Assembly: GCF_029392895.1 (NCBI RefSeq)
Contig: NZ_CP114200.1
Coordinates: 7,384,501 to 7,448,500, forward strand
Source: Streptomyces sp. 71268
GTDB taxonomy: Bacteria > Actinomycetota > Actinomycetes > Streptomycetales > Streptomycetaceae
Length of the DNA: 64,000 nt
Direction: 5' to 3'
Every line of letters begins with the position of its first letter. Position 1 is the first letter of the stretch. Under the pieces are notes generated by a model, which did no database searches, was not told the DNA's origin, and was given only the letters and a program-made list of their open reading frames with translations. Both the position numbers and the translations under genes were made by a program. This document shows, one piece after another, positions 36,269 through 46,157 of this stretch.

Positions 36269-36302
36269 CTAGGACGGCCGGGGCCGCCGGCGCCCGGGCG
36301 CG

Positions 36303-37337
36303 TCAGCGGAGCAGGTCGATCAGGTCGGCGCCACGGTCGGCGAGCCGCAGCCGCACCGTGCGGCCCTGGCGCACCCGCTGGACGAGCCCGGCGCGCTCCA
36401 GTTGCGCGCAGTGGTACGTCACGGTCGCCGGCGAGCAGCCGAGGTGGTTGGCGATCTCGGTCATGGTGGCCTCGCGGCTGCCGTGCCGCAGGATCGTCGC
36501 CCGCTGCTCGCCCAGCACCAGCACCAGCGCGTCCGCCGGGCCCGGCGCGTCCGCGCCCTCGAGGGCCCGGGCCAGGCCCGCGGGCGGGTAGCCGACGCGC
36601 ACGCTGCCCGCCCCCACGGTGCAGCCCGCCAGCGCCCTGGTGCCCGACGACAGTGGCGCGAGCACCAGCACGTTGCCGTCGGGGCCCTGCCGGGGACGCG
36701 TTAGTGAGCCGCCGTGCAGGCGGCGCGCCTCCTCGAAGTGCAGGGTGGAGCCGTCGAACCAGGAGCCCGGGCCGAGGTCGGCCAGGACGAGCGGGAGTTG
36801 CCGGGTGACCAGGGCGGTGCCGATGCGCTCGACCTCCCGGGCCCGGACGGCGGCCGTGCGCCGCCACAGCGGCTCGTACGCCCGCCAGATGGCCTCCTGG
36901 ACGCTGGCCGAAGCGGCGGCGAAGACCCGGGGGTGCTGGAACAGCCGGTGCCAGACGGCGGTCGGCTGGCCGGTGAAGTGCTCGGCCACCTGGTGCTGGA
37001 CGGCGTCCGACGACAGGTCCCGGATGCGTTCGAGTTGGGCCTCCACGCCGCCTTCGGCGAACGGGTCCATCGCCGAGGTGAGGAAGCACGGGATGGGCGA
37101 GTGGGAGGCGGCGAACAGCGACCGCAGCAGCCGTGCCGCGCCGGGCGGCAGCGCGGCCCGGATCATCTGGCGGATGCGCGGCGGCACGCCCTGCGGCGGG
37201 CCGCCCAGCACGTCCGAGAAGAGGGAGCGCACCGACAGGCCCGGGTGCGTGGAGACCCGTACGTTGATCTGGTGTAAGTCACCCAGTGCGAGCTGAGCCG
37301 GCGAGGACACGGCGCACCACCGTTCATGACGCCCCAT
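36303..37337 (-). CDS. ArsR-type winged-helix transcriptional regulator
   Basis: About 344 aa; ATG 37337 is used, with GTG 37310 possible. The N-terminal 240 residues form a domain found in actinobacterial ArsR-like regulators (DLHQINVRVSTHPGLSVRSLFSDVL, GSWFDGSTLHFEEARRLHG), and the C-terminal 90 residues hold the winged helix: LGEQRATILRHGSREATMTEIANHLGCSPATVTYHCAQLERAGLVQRVRQGRTVRLRLAD. No metal-binding cysteine motif is seen, so it likely senses something else or acts by the N-terminal domain. It ends 35 bp from the IS; the region between the lipoprotein and this gene is now occupied by the element. Confidence 0.85.
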   Translation of the reverse strand: MGRHERWCAVSSPAQLALGDLHQINVRVSTHPGLSVRSLFSDVLGGPPQGVPPRIRQMIRAALPPGAARLLRSLFAASHSPIPCFLTSAMDPFAEGGVEAQLERIRDLSSDAVQHQVAEHFTGQPTAVWHRLFQHPRVFAAASASVQEAIWRAYEPLWRRTAAVRAREVERIGTALVTRQLPLVLADLGPGSWFDGSTLHFEEARRLHGGSLTRPRQGPDGNVLVLAPLSSGTRALAGCTVGAGSVRVGYPPAGLARALEGADAPGPADALVLVLGEQRATILRHGSREATMTEIANHLGCSPATVTYHCAQLERAGLVQRVRQGRTVRLRLADRGADLIDLLR

Positions 37338-37509
37338 CACCTACCGCGTGAGGCCCGGTACTTGACCGATCCAGGATGACCAACACCACGGGGCGGGGCG
37401 AGGACATCGCGCCGTGTCGGCGGCAAGGATTCGGCCAACCTTTCGAATGCCCTCGCCGGCCCGCGTGGTGTCGGCCGCCGCCGTCGCCGTCACCGCGCGG
37501 GCGCGGTGG

Positions 37510-38826
<1,317 letters not shown>

Positions 38827-38858
38827 TCACGGAGAAGTGCAACCGTTACCATGAGGTC

Positions 38859-39443
38859 GTGAACCATGACGCGCCGTACTACCTCCATCAGCTCCCGGTG
38901 CCGGGCGAGGAGCGCTTCGCCTCGCTCGCCCTGGTGAACTCGCGCTTCACGGTCAGCCACGGCCCCGTCGACCTGCTGGAGGACACCGACGCCGCGCACC
39001 TGTGGCTGGTCCGGCACGAGGTGCTGCCGGACCCGGTCGCCCTCACCGGCCGTCAGCTCGGTCGGCTCCGCGCGCTCCGCGAGGCGCTGCGCGAACTCTT
39101 CGCGGCCCGCGCGAGCGGCGCGGTGCCCGCGCCGGCCAGTCTGGAGACGCTGAACGAGGCGCTCGCCGCCGCCCCGCCCACCCCCCGACTGACGTGGGCC
39201 GCCGACGGCCCGCGCCGCGCGGACGAACCGGACTCGGGCAACCCGGCCGGCGCCGCGCTCTCGCTGCTCGCCGACGACGGCACCGAACTGCTGACGGGCC
39301 CGGACGCGGCCCAACTCGCCGAGTGCGGGGCGCGCGGCTGTGCCCGCTGGTTCCTGCGCTCGCACGCCGCCCGCCGCTGGTGCACCACGAAGTGCGGAAA
39401 CAGAGTGCGGGCCGCGCGACATTACGCGGCCCGCAAGGGGTAA
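38859..39443 (+). CDS. CGNR zinc-finger protein
   Basis: A 194-aa protein with an N-terminal ABATE-like domain (FASLALVNSRFTVSHGPVDLLEDTDAAHLWL) and a C-terminal CGNR zinc finger with C-x4-C...C-x3-C spacing: CGARGCARWFLRSHAARRWCTTKCGNRVRAARHYAARKG. Such proteins are presumed DNA-binding regulators. No ribosome site with normal spacing precedes the GTG; a TACCAT -10-like hexamer lies six bases before it, so the mRNA may be leaderless. Divergent from sufS with a 95-bp gap. Target not known. Confidence 0.9.
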   Translation: MNHDAPYYLHQLPVPGEERFASLALVNSRFTVSHGPVDLLEDTDAAHLWLVRHEVLPDPVALTGRQLGRLRALREALRELFAARASGAVPAPASLETLNEALAAAPPTPRLTWAADGPRRADEPDSGNPAGAALSLLADDGTELLTGPDAAQLAECGARGCARWFLRSHAARRWCTTKCGNRVRAARHYAARKG

Positions 39444-39506
39444 CGGCGGCGAACCCGGTTCGGCGAAATGCCACGGCGAATCCGCCGGCAAAGCCGAAGT
39501 GGCCCC

Positions 39507-40037
39507 TCAGACGGGACGCTGGCCCATCACATCGGCGAATCCCGCGGGGTTGGTGTCAAATCCGCGGATGATCTCCCGCAGGTCCCATTCTCCCGCCTCG
39601 TCCCGGGTGAACTCGGCGATGGTGGCCGCCGTGGCCGCCGCCACGGTGGAGAAGTCGTACTCCACGAGCTTGGTGTACCGCTCCTGTATCCGCACGGCCG
39701 TGTTCGGCACGTCCCCGAACGTCTTGTGTCCGCCCCCCTGTTGGATCACCACACCCACCACCACCCGCCCGTACGTCTCGGCGAGCCGGTCGAACTCCAG
39801 GGTCATGACCTCGTCCATGCCGAAGCCCTGACCCGTCTGGCTGTCCCGGTTCAGGATGATGGTGCCGTCCGGTGAACGGCTGCCGAAGTGGACGAGATAG
39901 ACGGGTTTCCCGTACGGCGCCTCGGTGGAATAGGTCGCGGCGATGATATCGAGATCATTGATCGGCTCGCCCGCGGGACTCGGGTCCCACTTGAGGGCCA
40001 CCTCTACTTTCTTGAGCCCTTTGTTGAGACTGCTCAC
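39507..40037 (-). CDS. TerD-family protein
   Basis: A 176-aa TerD protein; GTG 40037 follows AAAGGGAA. Key segments: SSLNKGLKKVEVALKWDPSP, NDLDIIAATY, VHFGSRSPDGTIILNRDSQTGQG with the Asp residues that bind calcium, FGDVPNTAVRIQERYTKLVEYDF, and EAGEWDLREIIRGFDTNP. Members belong to the tellurite/stress-linked Ter family and are numerous in Streptomyces. No other ter gene is near. It ends facing the CGNR gene. Confidence 0.92.
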   Translation of the reverse strand: MSSLNKGLKKVEVALKWDPSPAGEPINDLDIIAATYSTEAPYGKPVYLVHFGSRSPDGTIILNRDSQTGQGFGMDEVMTLEFDRLAETYGRVVVGVVIQQGGGHKTFGDVPNTAVRIQERYTKLVEYDFSTVAAATAATIAEFTRDEAGEWDLREIIRGFDTNPAGFADVMGQRPV

Positions 40038-40330
40038 GGAATTCCCTTTCACGGAGCTGAGTTGAAACAAGAACGCGCTCGGTGCCAAGGGTATCGCCAG
40101 CGCCCGGAGTTGACGGGGCGTGGGACGAGGCACGAAGGGCGCCCCACCGCGCGCCCCGACCGCGGCGTGGGCGGCCACACCGTACGACGCGCGGCCCGGG
40201 ACGGCTCCCGACGGGTGGGTCGGCCGGGGCCTGCCGGCTTGGGGGCTCGGCGCGCGCGGTGGCCGGAACGCGCGTGGGCCGGCGCCTGATCGGTGGCGGC
40301 GCGCGCCGCGGTGTTACAGACTCGTCAGCC

Positions 40331-41137
40331 ATGTCGATGGCGCGGCCGACCGGCCCACTCTGCACGGGCGACTCCCTGACCACGGAGCTGCGGGACCTGG
40401 GCGTGCGGCCCGGCGAGACCCTGCTCGTGCACTCCTCACTCAGCTCACTGGGCTGGGTCTGCGGCGGCGCCCCGGTCGTCGTCGCGGCCCTGCTCGACGT
40501 CCTGGGGACCACGGGCACGCTGGTGGTCCCCACGCACACCAGCGACAACTCGGACCCCGCGGGCTGGAGCCAACCACCGGTGCCGGCCCAGTGGTGGCCG
40601 ACCATCCGCGCCGCGCTACCGGCCTACGACCCGGCCACCTCGCGCAGCTACCGGGTGGGAGCGATACCGGAGACCGCGCGCACCTGGCCCGGCGCCGCGC
40701 GCAGCGCCCACCCGCAGACCTCCTTCGCCGCCATCGGAGCGCGCGCCCGCGCGATCGTGGACGGCCACGCGCTCGACTGCCGGCTCGGCGAGCGCAGCCC
40801 GCTGGCCCGCCTCGAAGAGGCCGCGGCCCGGGTGCTGCTGCTGGGCGTGGGGTACGACTCGTGCACCGCCTTCCACCTGGCCGAGTACCGCCTCCCGGGG
40901 CAGCGGGTGCGCAACTCCTTCGCCGTGGCGACCCCGGCGGGCCGCCGCTGGAGCACGGTGTGGGACACGTCGATCAGTGACGACCGCTTCGACGAGTTGG
41001 GCGCCGCCTTCGAGAAGGAGCGGCCTGTGCTGTGCGGCCCGGTCGGCGGGGCTGAGGCGCGCCTGTTCCCGCTGGCCGACGCCGTCGCGTACGCCACGGG
41101 CTGGCTGGCCGAACACCGGCCGCGCGCCGCGCCCTGA
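40331..41137 (+). CDS. AAC(3)-family N-acetyltransferase
   Basis: A 268-aa protein of the antibiotic N-acetyltransferase family: GDSLTTELRDLGVRPGETLLVHSSLSSLGWVCGG, PTHTSDNSDPAGWSQPPVP, SRSYRVGAIPETARTWPGAARSAHPQTSFAAIG, and VLLLGVGYDSCTAFHLAEY. The conserved His (SAHPQTSFAAIG) and coenzyme-A binding patterns are present. Aminoglycoside acetylation is the founding activity, but many genomic members have other or unknown substrates, so resistance should not be assumed. ATG 40331 is used; a strong ribosome site is not obvious. A 12-bp hairpin terminator follows. Confidence 0.88.
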   Translation: MSMARPTGPLCTGDSLTTELRDLGVRPGETLLVHSSLSSLGWVCGGAPVVVAALLDVLGTTGTLVVPTHTSDNSDPAGWSQPPVPAQWWPTIRAALPAYDPATSRSYRVGAIPETARTWPGAARSAHPQTSFAAIGARARAIVDGHALDCRLGERSPLARLEEAAARVLLLGVGYDSCTAFHLAEYRLPGQRVRNSFAVATPAGRRWSTVWDTSISDDRFDELGAAFEKERPVLCGPVGGAEARLFPLADAVAYATGWLAEHRPRAAP

Positions 41138-41153
41138 CCGGCGCCCGGACGCA

Positions 41154-41189
41154 CCGCCGCGCCGGCGGGTGTGCGCACCGGCGCGGCGG
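41154..41189 (+). terminator. Terminator hairpin after the AAC(3)-family gene
   Basis: A perfect 12-bp inverted repeat CCGCCGCGCCGG / CCGGCGCGGCGG with a 12-nt loop, 16 bp after the stop codon. No T run follows. Confidence 0.65.
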
Positions 41190-41275
41190 CCCACCTCGGT
41201 ACGAGGTGGTGGGGAGTGGTCCGTAGCGTGCGTTCCTGCGGCGTCACGCCGTCTCCATTGTGCGCCTGTCTGGCT

Positions 41276-41311
41276 CGTATCGGTATACGTCGGTAGATAT
41301 CAGCCGATACG
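41276..41311 (+). promoter_or_regulatory. AT-richer inverted repeat upstream of the copper-storage gene
   Basis: CGTATCGG and CCGATACG form a perfect 8-bp inverted repeat around a 20-nt AT-rich spacer, about 160 bp before the Csp-like gene. It stands out from its GC-rich surroundings and is a candidate operator, perhaps for a metal regulator, although it does not match a CsoR site that I know. Confidence 0.4.
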
Positions 41312-41468
41312 CCGGCGCATGCCGCACGCCGCATGGCGCCCGTCACCCGGCTGCCCGCCACCGCCGGGCGGCCGGCGTTTGCGCGGGTGTCGCGGTGAAA
41401 CCCGGGGAGCGAGTCACCCCTGCCGGGCGAGCCGGTCCGGCAGCACTCCGAACGACGAGGAGCACGTC

Positions 41469-41879
41469 ATGACGACGACGGTCAAGGACATGCTGCACAC
41501 CTACCCCGCCGACCTTGGCGGCGTGGACCCCGCGGCCCTGGAGCGCTGCATCGAGGAGTGCGCCGCCTGTGCCCAGGCGTGTACGGCCTGTGCCGACGCG
41601 TGCCTGGCCGAGGGAGCCGTCGGCGACCTGACCCGGTGCATCCGTACCGACATGGACTGCGCCGACATCTGCGCGGCCACCGCCTCGGTGCTCTCCCGGC
41701 ACACCGGCTACGACGTCAACGTCACCCGAGCCCAGCTCGAAGCCTGCGCCACCGTCTGCACCGCCTGCGCCGAGGAGTGCGAGCAGCACGCCGACGCGCA
41801 CGAGCACTGCCGCGTCTGTGCCCAGGCGTGCCGCCGCTGCGCGGACGCCTGCCGCGCGCTGCTGCGCACGCTGGCCTGA
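41469..41879 (+). CDS. Four-helix bundle copper-binding protein (Csp/DUF326-like)
   Basis: A 136-aa Cys-rich protein; ATG 41469 follows GAGGAG. It has repeated CxxxC helices: RCIEECAACAQACTACADACL, CIRTDMDCADICAATA, ACATVCTACAEECEQHADAHEHCRVCAQACRRCADACR. This pattern is that of copper-storage proteins, where cysteines line the core of a four-helix bundle and hold many Cu(I) ions. No Tat or Sec signal is seen, so the cytosolic form (Csp3-like) is likely. An inverted repeat lies upstream. Confidence 0.92.
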   Translation: MTTTVKDMLHTYPADLGGVDPAALERCIEECAACAQACTACADACLAEGAVGDLTRCIRTDMDCADICAATASVLSRHTGYDVNVTRAQLEACATVCTACAEECEQHADAHEHCRVCAQACRRCADACRALLRTLA

Positions 41880-41977
41880 CCGCCCCTCCCGCTGCCCCGG
41901 CCCCGGCCCCGGGCCCGCCGCGCGCGGACCTGGCCGGTGGCGCGGGGCCCAGGCGGCGGCGCAGGCAGCGGGCGGTG

Positions 41978-42322
41978 TCAGGCGGGGGCGGTGAAGCTCT
42001 CCAGGAGGCGCGGCGGGGCCGCCTGCTTCCAGGAGTCGACGACGATGTCGCGCAACTCGTCCTGGTCGTCGAGGGCCGCGATGCGCACCCGTACCCAGTG
42101 CGAGCTGGCCTCGTGCGGGGGGACCCAGAACTTGGCCGGCTCGGCCGCGATCAGCTCCTGGCGCTCCACCATGGGACAGCGCACCGCGAACGACGACTCG
42201 TCGTCGGGGATGGTGACGAACATCTTTCCGGCAACCCGGAACGTGGGCATGCCCCAGGCGATCTTCTCCACTGTCTCCGGCAGGGAGAGCGCGATGCGAC
42301 GCACATCCTCGGAATCGGTCAT
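41978..42322 (-). CDS. MmcQ/YjbR family protein
   Basis: A 114-aa protein of the MmcQ/YjbR fold: TDSEDVRRIALSLPETVEKIAWGMPTFRVAGKMFVTIPDDESSFAVRCP and the ending VRIAALDDQDELRDIVVDSWKQAAPPRLLESF. The fold resembles a double-wing DNA-binding motif, but a function has not been shown for most members. It is common in actinobacteria, usually as a single gene as here. ATG 42322 gives the standard length for the family. Confidence 0.88.
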   Translation of the reverse strand: MTDSEDVRRIALSLPETVEKIAWGMPTFRVAGKMFVTIPDDESSFAVRCPMVERQELIAAEPAKFWVPPHEASSHWVRVRIAALDDQDELRDIVVDSWKQAAPPRLLESFTAPA

Positions 42323-42537
42323 GGCCCATACGGTAATCGCGCCGGTCAGCGGGTGCCCACGCGGGCCATACCGCCCCGCCGGGCCAGGCCCGTAGGGCCT
42401 GTCTGACGAACGGTCTGGGTTGGGTATCCGAAGCCGGAGGATGAGCGCCGCAAGGCGGAGTCCGGCCTCGTAGCGGGTGGCGGGGCCGCCCGGCACCGGC
42501 CCGGGACACCCTCAGCGCGTCCACTCCGGGAGCGCGT

Positions 42538-42654
42538 GTCTACGACGGCACCGGCGGGAGTGGTCAGTTGGCCACGTACGGCGCCTTCGGTCCGACGATC
42601 AACCTCCCGAGCAATTTCAACGACAGAATCAGCTCGGTCTACGCTCCCTGCTGA
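42538..42654 (+). pseudogene. Remnant of a secreted I36-inhibitor/crystallin-like protein
   Basis: A short open end without a start: VYDGTGGSGQLATYGAFG...FNDRISSVYAPC then stop. The FNDRISSV ending is that of small secreted peptidase-inhibitor I36/crystallin-like proteins. No N-terminal part or signal peptide precedes it in frame. The remaining 42655-42868 holds nothing I can support, and 42400-42430 (CCTGTCTGACGAA) may be an old mobile-element border. Confidence 0.35.
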
Positions 42655-42868
42655 CCGTTTCGGATCGGCCTGCTCACCGTCGATCCGCCGAAGACCGGGT
42701 GCCGCTCCACCTACGAGGACGGCACCCGGACCCGTTGCCAGTGGATCGGCCGCCCTCGCCAGCGCGGCCAGGGGTGAGCCGGGCCCGGGGACGCGCAGTG
42801 CCCCGACCGGGCCGCGCGTGGCGGCGGTACGGGGCGGCCGGCCCGGCCGTCGAAGGGGGGCGGGCAGT

Positions 42869-44182
42869 TCAGCGGGGCAGTTCCAGCGTGGCGACGGCGC
42901 CGGACGGCGCGTCGGCGTTCGCCAGGGTGAGGCGGGCACCGATGACGTGGGCCTGGCCGAGGGCGATGGTGAGGCCGAGGCCGTGGCCGTGGCCGCGTTC
43001 GGCGGCTCCGGTGCGAAAGCGTTGCGGGCCGTGGTCGAGGACCTCCCGGGGGAAGCCGGGGCCGTGGTCGCGTACGACGATGGTTGCGCCCTCGACCAGG
43101 ACCGTAACGGGCGCCGTGCCGTGGCGGTGGGCGTTGAGGATCAGGTTGGTGACGATGCGGTCGAGCCGGCGGGGGTCGGTTTCGACGACCGGGTCACCGA
43201 TCACCGAAACGTCCGTCTCCAGGCTCGTGCGCTGTACGGATTCCGCCACCAGCTCGCCGAGGGGCACCGGTTGGGCGTCGGCTTCCTCGGCTCCCGCGTC
43301 CAGGCGGGAGATCTCCAGCAGGTCGTCCACCAGGGAGCGCAGCACCCGCACCCGGTCGCGCACCAGGTCGGTGGCCTCGCTCTCGGGCAGCAGGGAGGTG
43401 GCGGTGACGAGGCCGGTGAGCGGGGTGCGGAGTTCGTGGGCGACGTCCGCGGTGAAGCGCTGTTCGTTGCGCAGCCTGTCCTGGAGGGCGTCGGCCATCA
43501 GGTCGACCGCGCCGGAGATGTCGCTGATCTCGTCGTGGCCACGGCTCCTGGTCCTGGCGTCGAGGTCGCCGTGCTTGATCCGCCGGGCCGTCCCGGCGAC
43601 GCGGCGCAAACGCCGTAGCACGAGTTCGGCGGCCAGGACCGTGAGGGGGACGACGACGGCGAGCGTGGCCAGGGCCGCGTACCGCATGTGCCGGTCCAGC
43701 GCCTGTCGGCTGCGCCAGTCGCTGGACATGTCCACGTGGACGGCCAAGGCCGTGCCGTCCACCCGGCCCGCCGCCCACATCCGCGGTCCTTGCAGCGGCT
43801 TTCGGGTGTCGTACCAGGTAACAGGGTCGGACGCGGGGCGAGAGCCGATGCGCTCCAGCAGCGGGTCCGGCACGTCGTCACCGACCAGGTAGACGAGGCG
43901 TTCCGCGGGCGGAGAGGGCACGGGCTGTTCGCCGCGGAACGCGGCCTCGGCCTCCGTCAGCGCCTCGATCGCACGGCCTCGGCCGATGTTCATGTCCCGC
44001 TCCTCGGTGGTCCGGTGGACCAGGAGCCCGATGCCGAGGGCCATGGCACAGGCCGCTGCCGCTACCCCTGCGGCGACCTTCCACCGCAGGGACCGCGGGT
44101 TGACCAGGCGCCGCAGGGTGTGCCCCGGGCCCTCGTCGCGTGTGGTGCGGGCGGCGGATGTGGGTGGGTTGCTCCGTGGCAT
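42869..44182 (-). CDS. Two-component sensor histidine kinase
   Basis: A 437-aa kinase starting at ATG 44182, one base after the response regulator stop. Two transmembrane helices (WKVAAGVAAAACAMALGIGLLV; YAALATLAVVVPLTVLAAELVL) enclose a periplasmic domain of about 110 residues. HAMP follows, then the phosphoacceptor His in FTADVAHELRTPLTGL, N box NLILNAHRHG, G1 VVRDHGPGF, G2 GHGHGLGL. It resembles CseC, the cell-envelope stress sensor of Streptomyces, but without sigE and cseA next to it. With the carboxypeptidase and VanJ-like genes upstream, cell-wall damage is the likely signal. Confidence 0.93.
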   Translation of the reverse strand: MPRSNPPTSAARTTRDEGPGHTLRRLVNPRSLRWKVAAGVAAAACAMALGIGLLVHRTTEERDMNIGRGRAIEALTEAEAAFRGEQPVPSPPAERLVYLVGDDVPDPLLERIGSRPASDPVTWYDTRKPLQGPRMWAAGRVDGTALAVHVDMSSDWRSRQALDRHMRYAALATLAVVVPLTVLAAELVLRRLRRVAGTARRIKHGDLDARTRSRGHDEISDISGAVDLMADALQDRLRNEQRFTADVAHELRTPLTGLVTATSLLPESEATDLVRDRVRVLRSLVDDLLEISRLDAGAEEADAQPVPLGELVAESVQRTSLETDVSVIGDPVVETDPRRLDRIVTNLILNAHRHGTAPVTVLVEGATIVVRDHGPGFPREVLDHGPQRFRTGAAERGHGHGLGLTIALGQAHVIGARLTLANADAPSGAVATLELPR

Positions 44183-44183
44183 C

Positions 44184-44948
44184 TCAGCGCCGGAACTTGT
44201 AGCCGAAGCCACGGATGGTCTCGATGTGCTCGGCGCCGATCTTCTTGCGCAACCGCTGCACCGCCAGGTCGACCACCCGGATGTCGCCGTCCCATCCGTA
44301 GTCCCACACCTTGCGCAACAGCGTCTGCCGTTGGAGGGCGATGCCGGGCGCGGCCGCGAACTCCAGGAGCAGCCGCAGTTCGGTCGGGGCGAGGGCGAGC
44401 GGCCGGTCGTCGACGCGGACCTCCAGGCCACGGGTGTCGATGCTCAGGTTGCGGAAGGTGAGCAGGCCATCGGCGTCGCCCGGCCGGTCGTCGCTCTCGG
44501 GCGAGGCGGTGAAGGTGGCCCGGCGCAGTAGCGTGCGGATGCGTGCCACCAGGACGTTGGTGTCGACGGGCTTGACGACGTAGTCGTCGGCCCCCGCCTC
44601 CAACCCCGCCACCACGTCCAGCGCGTCGCCGCGGGCCGACATCATCAGGATGGGCGTCTGGCTGGTTTCGCGGATCCGGTGGCACAGCCCGATGCCGTCC
44701 AGGTGCGGCAGCATGATGTCGAGGAGCAACAGGTCGTGCCGCGCTGCCCGGAACATCTCCAGACCGGTCAGGCCGTCGGGGGCCACGGACACCCGGTAGC
44801 CGTAGCGCTCCAGTGCCATCCCCACGGACCTGCGGATCGCCTCGTCGTCCTCGACCAGGAGCACGTGCACGGCCGACGGCAGGTCGGCGGCGGGGCGGCT
44901 CGGCGTCGCCGCGTCCGCTCGCGCACTGGGGTCACGCTCTTGTCGCAT
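44184..44948 (-). CDS. OmpR-family response regulator
   Basis: A 254-aa regulator; ATG 44948 (or GTG 44951, AGGTG upstream). After a 30-residue disordered start comes the receiver HVLLVEDDEAIRRSVGMAL, phosphoacceptor Asp in LLLLDIMLPHLDG, conserved Thr/Ser in ILMMSARGD, Lys in DYVVKPVD. The winged helix is the OmpR type: LALAPTELRLLLEFAAAPGIALQRQTLLRKVWDYGWDGDIRVVDLAVQRLRKKIG, ending IRGFGYKF. It is paired with the kinase that starts one base after its stop. CseB-like from its pattern; no gene name given because the partner genes differ. Confidence 0.95.
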   Translation of the reverse strand: MRQERDPSARADAATPSRPAADLPSAVHVLLVEDDEAIRRSVGMALERYGYRVSVAPDGLTGLEMFRAARHDLLLLDIMLPHLDGIGLCHRIRETSQTPILMMSARGDALDVVAGLEAGADDYVVKPVDTNVLVARIRTLLRRATFTASPESDDRPGDADGLLTFRNLSIDTRGLEVRVDDRPLALAPTELRLLLEFAAAPGIALQRQTLLRKVWDYGWDGDIRVVDLAVQRLRKKIGAEHIETIRGFGYKFRR

Positions 44949-45142
44949 CACATCACCTGAAGGTCGAGCCGAGCCGGGAGGTCCGGCTGTGTGGGTACGG
45001 ACCCGGGAGCGGGGCACTCCGGGTCCAGGGACAGCCTGCCAGCACGACTGCCGGCAGGGTGGGTGCCGTGGCGGCGCGCTGGTGGTGACCGCGCGGCTGG
45101 ACCGGTGGGTGTCCCTGCGGGTGGCCCGGCCGAGGCAGTCGG

Positions 45143-46157
45143 TCACAGTCGCAGGGTGGCCGCGACCGGCAGGTGGTCGCTGCCCGTCCTCGGCAGGGTC
45201 CACGACGAGGCCGGGGCGATGCCCCGCAGCAGTATCTGGTCGATCCGGGCCACCGGCAGCGCGGCTGGCCAGCTGAAGCCGAACCCGGCGCCGGCCTCCT
45301 CCTGCGCCGACCGCAGCGGGGCGAACACCGGTGCCAGGGCGCGGTCGTTGGGCGTGCCGTTGAAGTCACCCACCACCAGGACGCGGGGCGCCGGTTCGGC
45401 CCGTACGGCAGCGGCCAGCCGTTCGGCCGCCGCGTTCCGCCCCGCCGTGGCGAAACCCGCGCCCGGGCGCACCCGCACCGACGCGAGGTGGGCGACGTAC
45501 ACGACGATCGGGCCCTTGGCCGTGGCGACGGTGCCCCGCAGGGCGCGGGGCCACGGCATGATCTCGACCGGCGCCACGTCGTGCAGGGGGTACCTGCTCC
45601 ACAGTCCGACGGTGCCCCGTACGGCGTGGTAGGGATAGGAGTCGGCCAGCACGCGCTCGTACGTCGGCGTCGTGTCGGGCGACAGTTCCTCCAGGGCCAG
45701 CACCTGCGCACCGCTGGCGGCGAGTTGGCGGGCGGTGCCGGCCGGGTCCGGGTTCGCGTCGTTCACGTTGTGGCTCACCACGGTCAGGTCGCCGCCGGCG
45801 GCTCGCTTGTCCACCAGTACGTCGCCGAACAGGGACCACCACACGAGGGCCGGCAGCAGCCCGGCCACCGCGGCGACCGCGGAACGCCGTATCGCTGCCA
45901 GGACCAGCAGCACGGGCACGCTCACACCCAGCCAGGGCAGGAACGTCTCCAGCAGGCTGCCCAGGTTGCCGAACCCGTTCGGCACCGCCGCGTGCGCCGC
46001 CATCACCAGTGCGCACAGCCCCGCGGCGGCAGCCACCCACCGACCGCGCCGCCACCTCCCCCCGCCCCCCCGCGGCGGCCCCGACTGCCACCGCCGGCCG
46101 GTCGGCGGACTCGGTGGCCCGGGAGCGGCGCACCAGGCGGTCGACCAGCGCGCTCAC
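45143..46157 (-). CDS. vanJ: VanJ-like membrane phosphoesterase, frameshifted near its N-terminus
   Basis: About 337 aa if repaired. Three hydrophobic helices (GLCALVMAAHAAV, FLPWLGVSVPVLLVLAAI, AVAAVAGLLPALVWWSLFG) precede an endonuclease/exonuclease/phosphatase domain: LTVVSHNVNDANPDP, LALEEL, VYVAHLASVRV, VVGDFNGTPNDRALAP, and RTGSDHLPVAATL. This matches VanJ of S. coelicolor, which gives teicoplanin resistance and is thought to act on undecaprenyl-pyrophosphate lipids outside the membrane. The start GTG 46157 overlaps the carboxypeptidase stop (GTGA), but that frame leaves the protein frame at a 7-C run (46065-46071); removing one base joins it to RWRRGRWVAAAAGL. Without repair, the protein would start at GTG 46036 and have 297 aa. 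Confidence 0.85.

Noticed and set aside
36303..37337. A metal-sensing ArsR repressor
   Set aside because: The winged helix is ArsR-like, but no Cys-based metal site is visible and a large N-terminal domain is present.
40331..41137. An aminoglycoside resistance gene
   Set aside because: Membership in the AAC(3) family is supported, but many such genomic proteins do not act on aminoglycosides and no resistance context is present.
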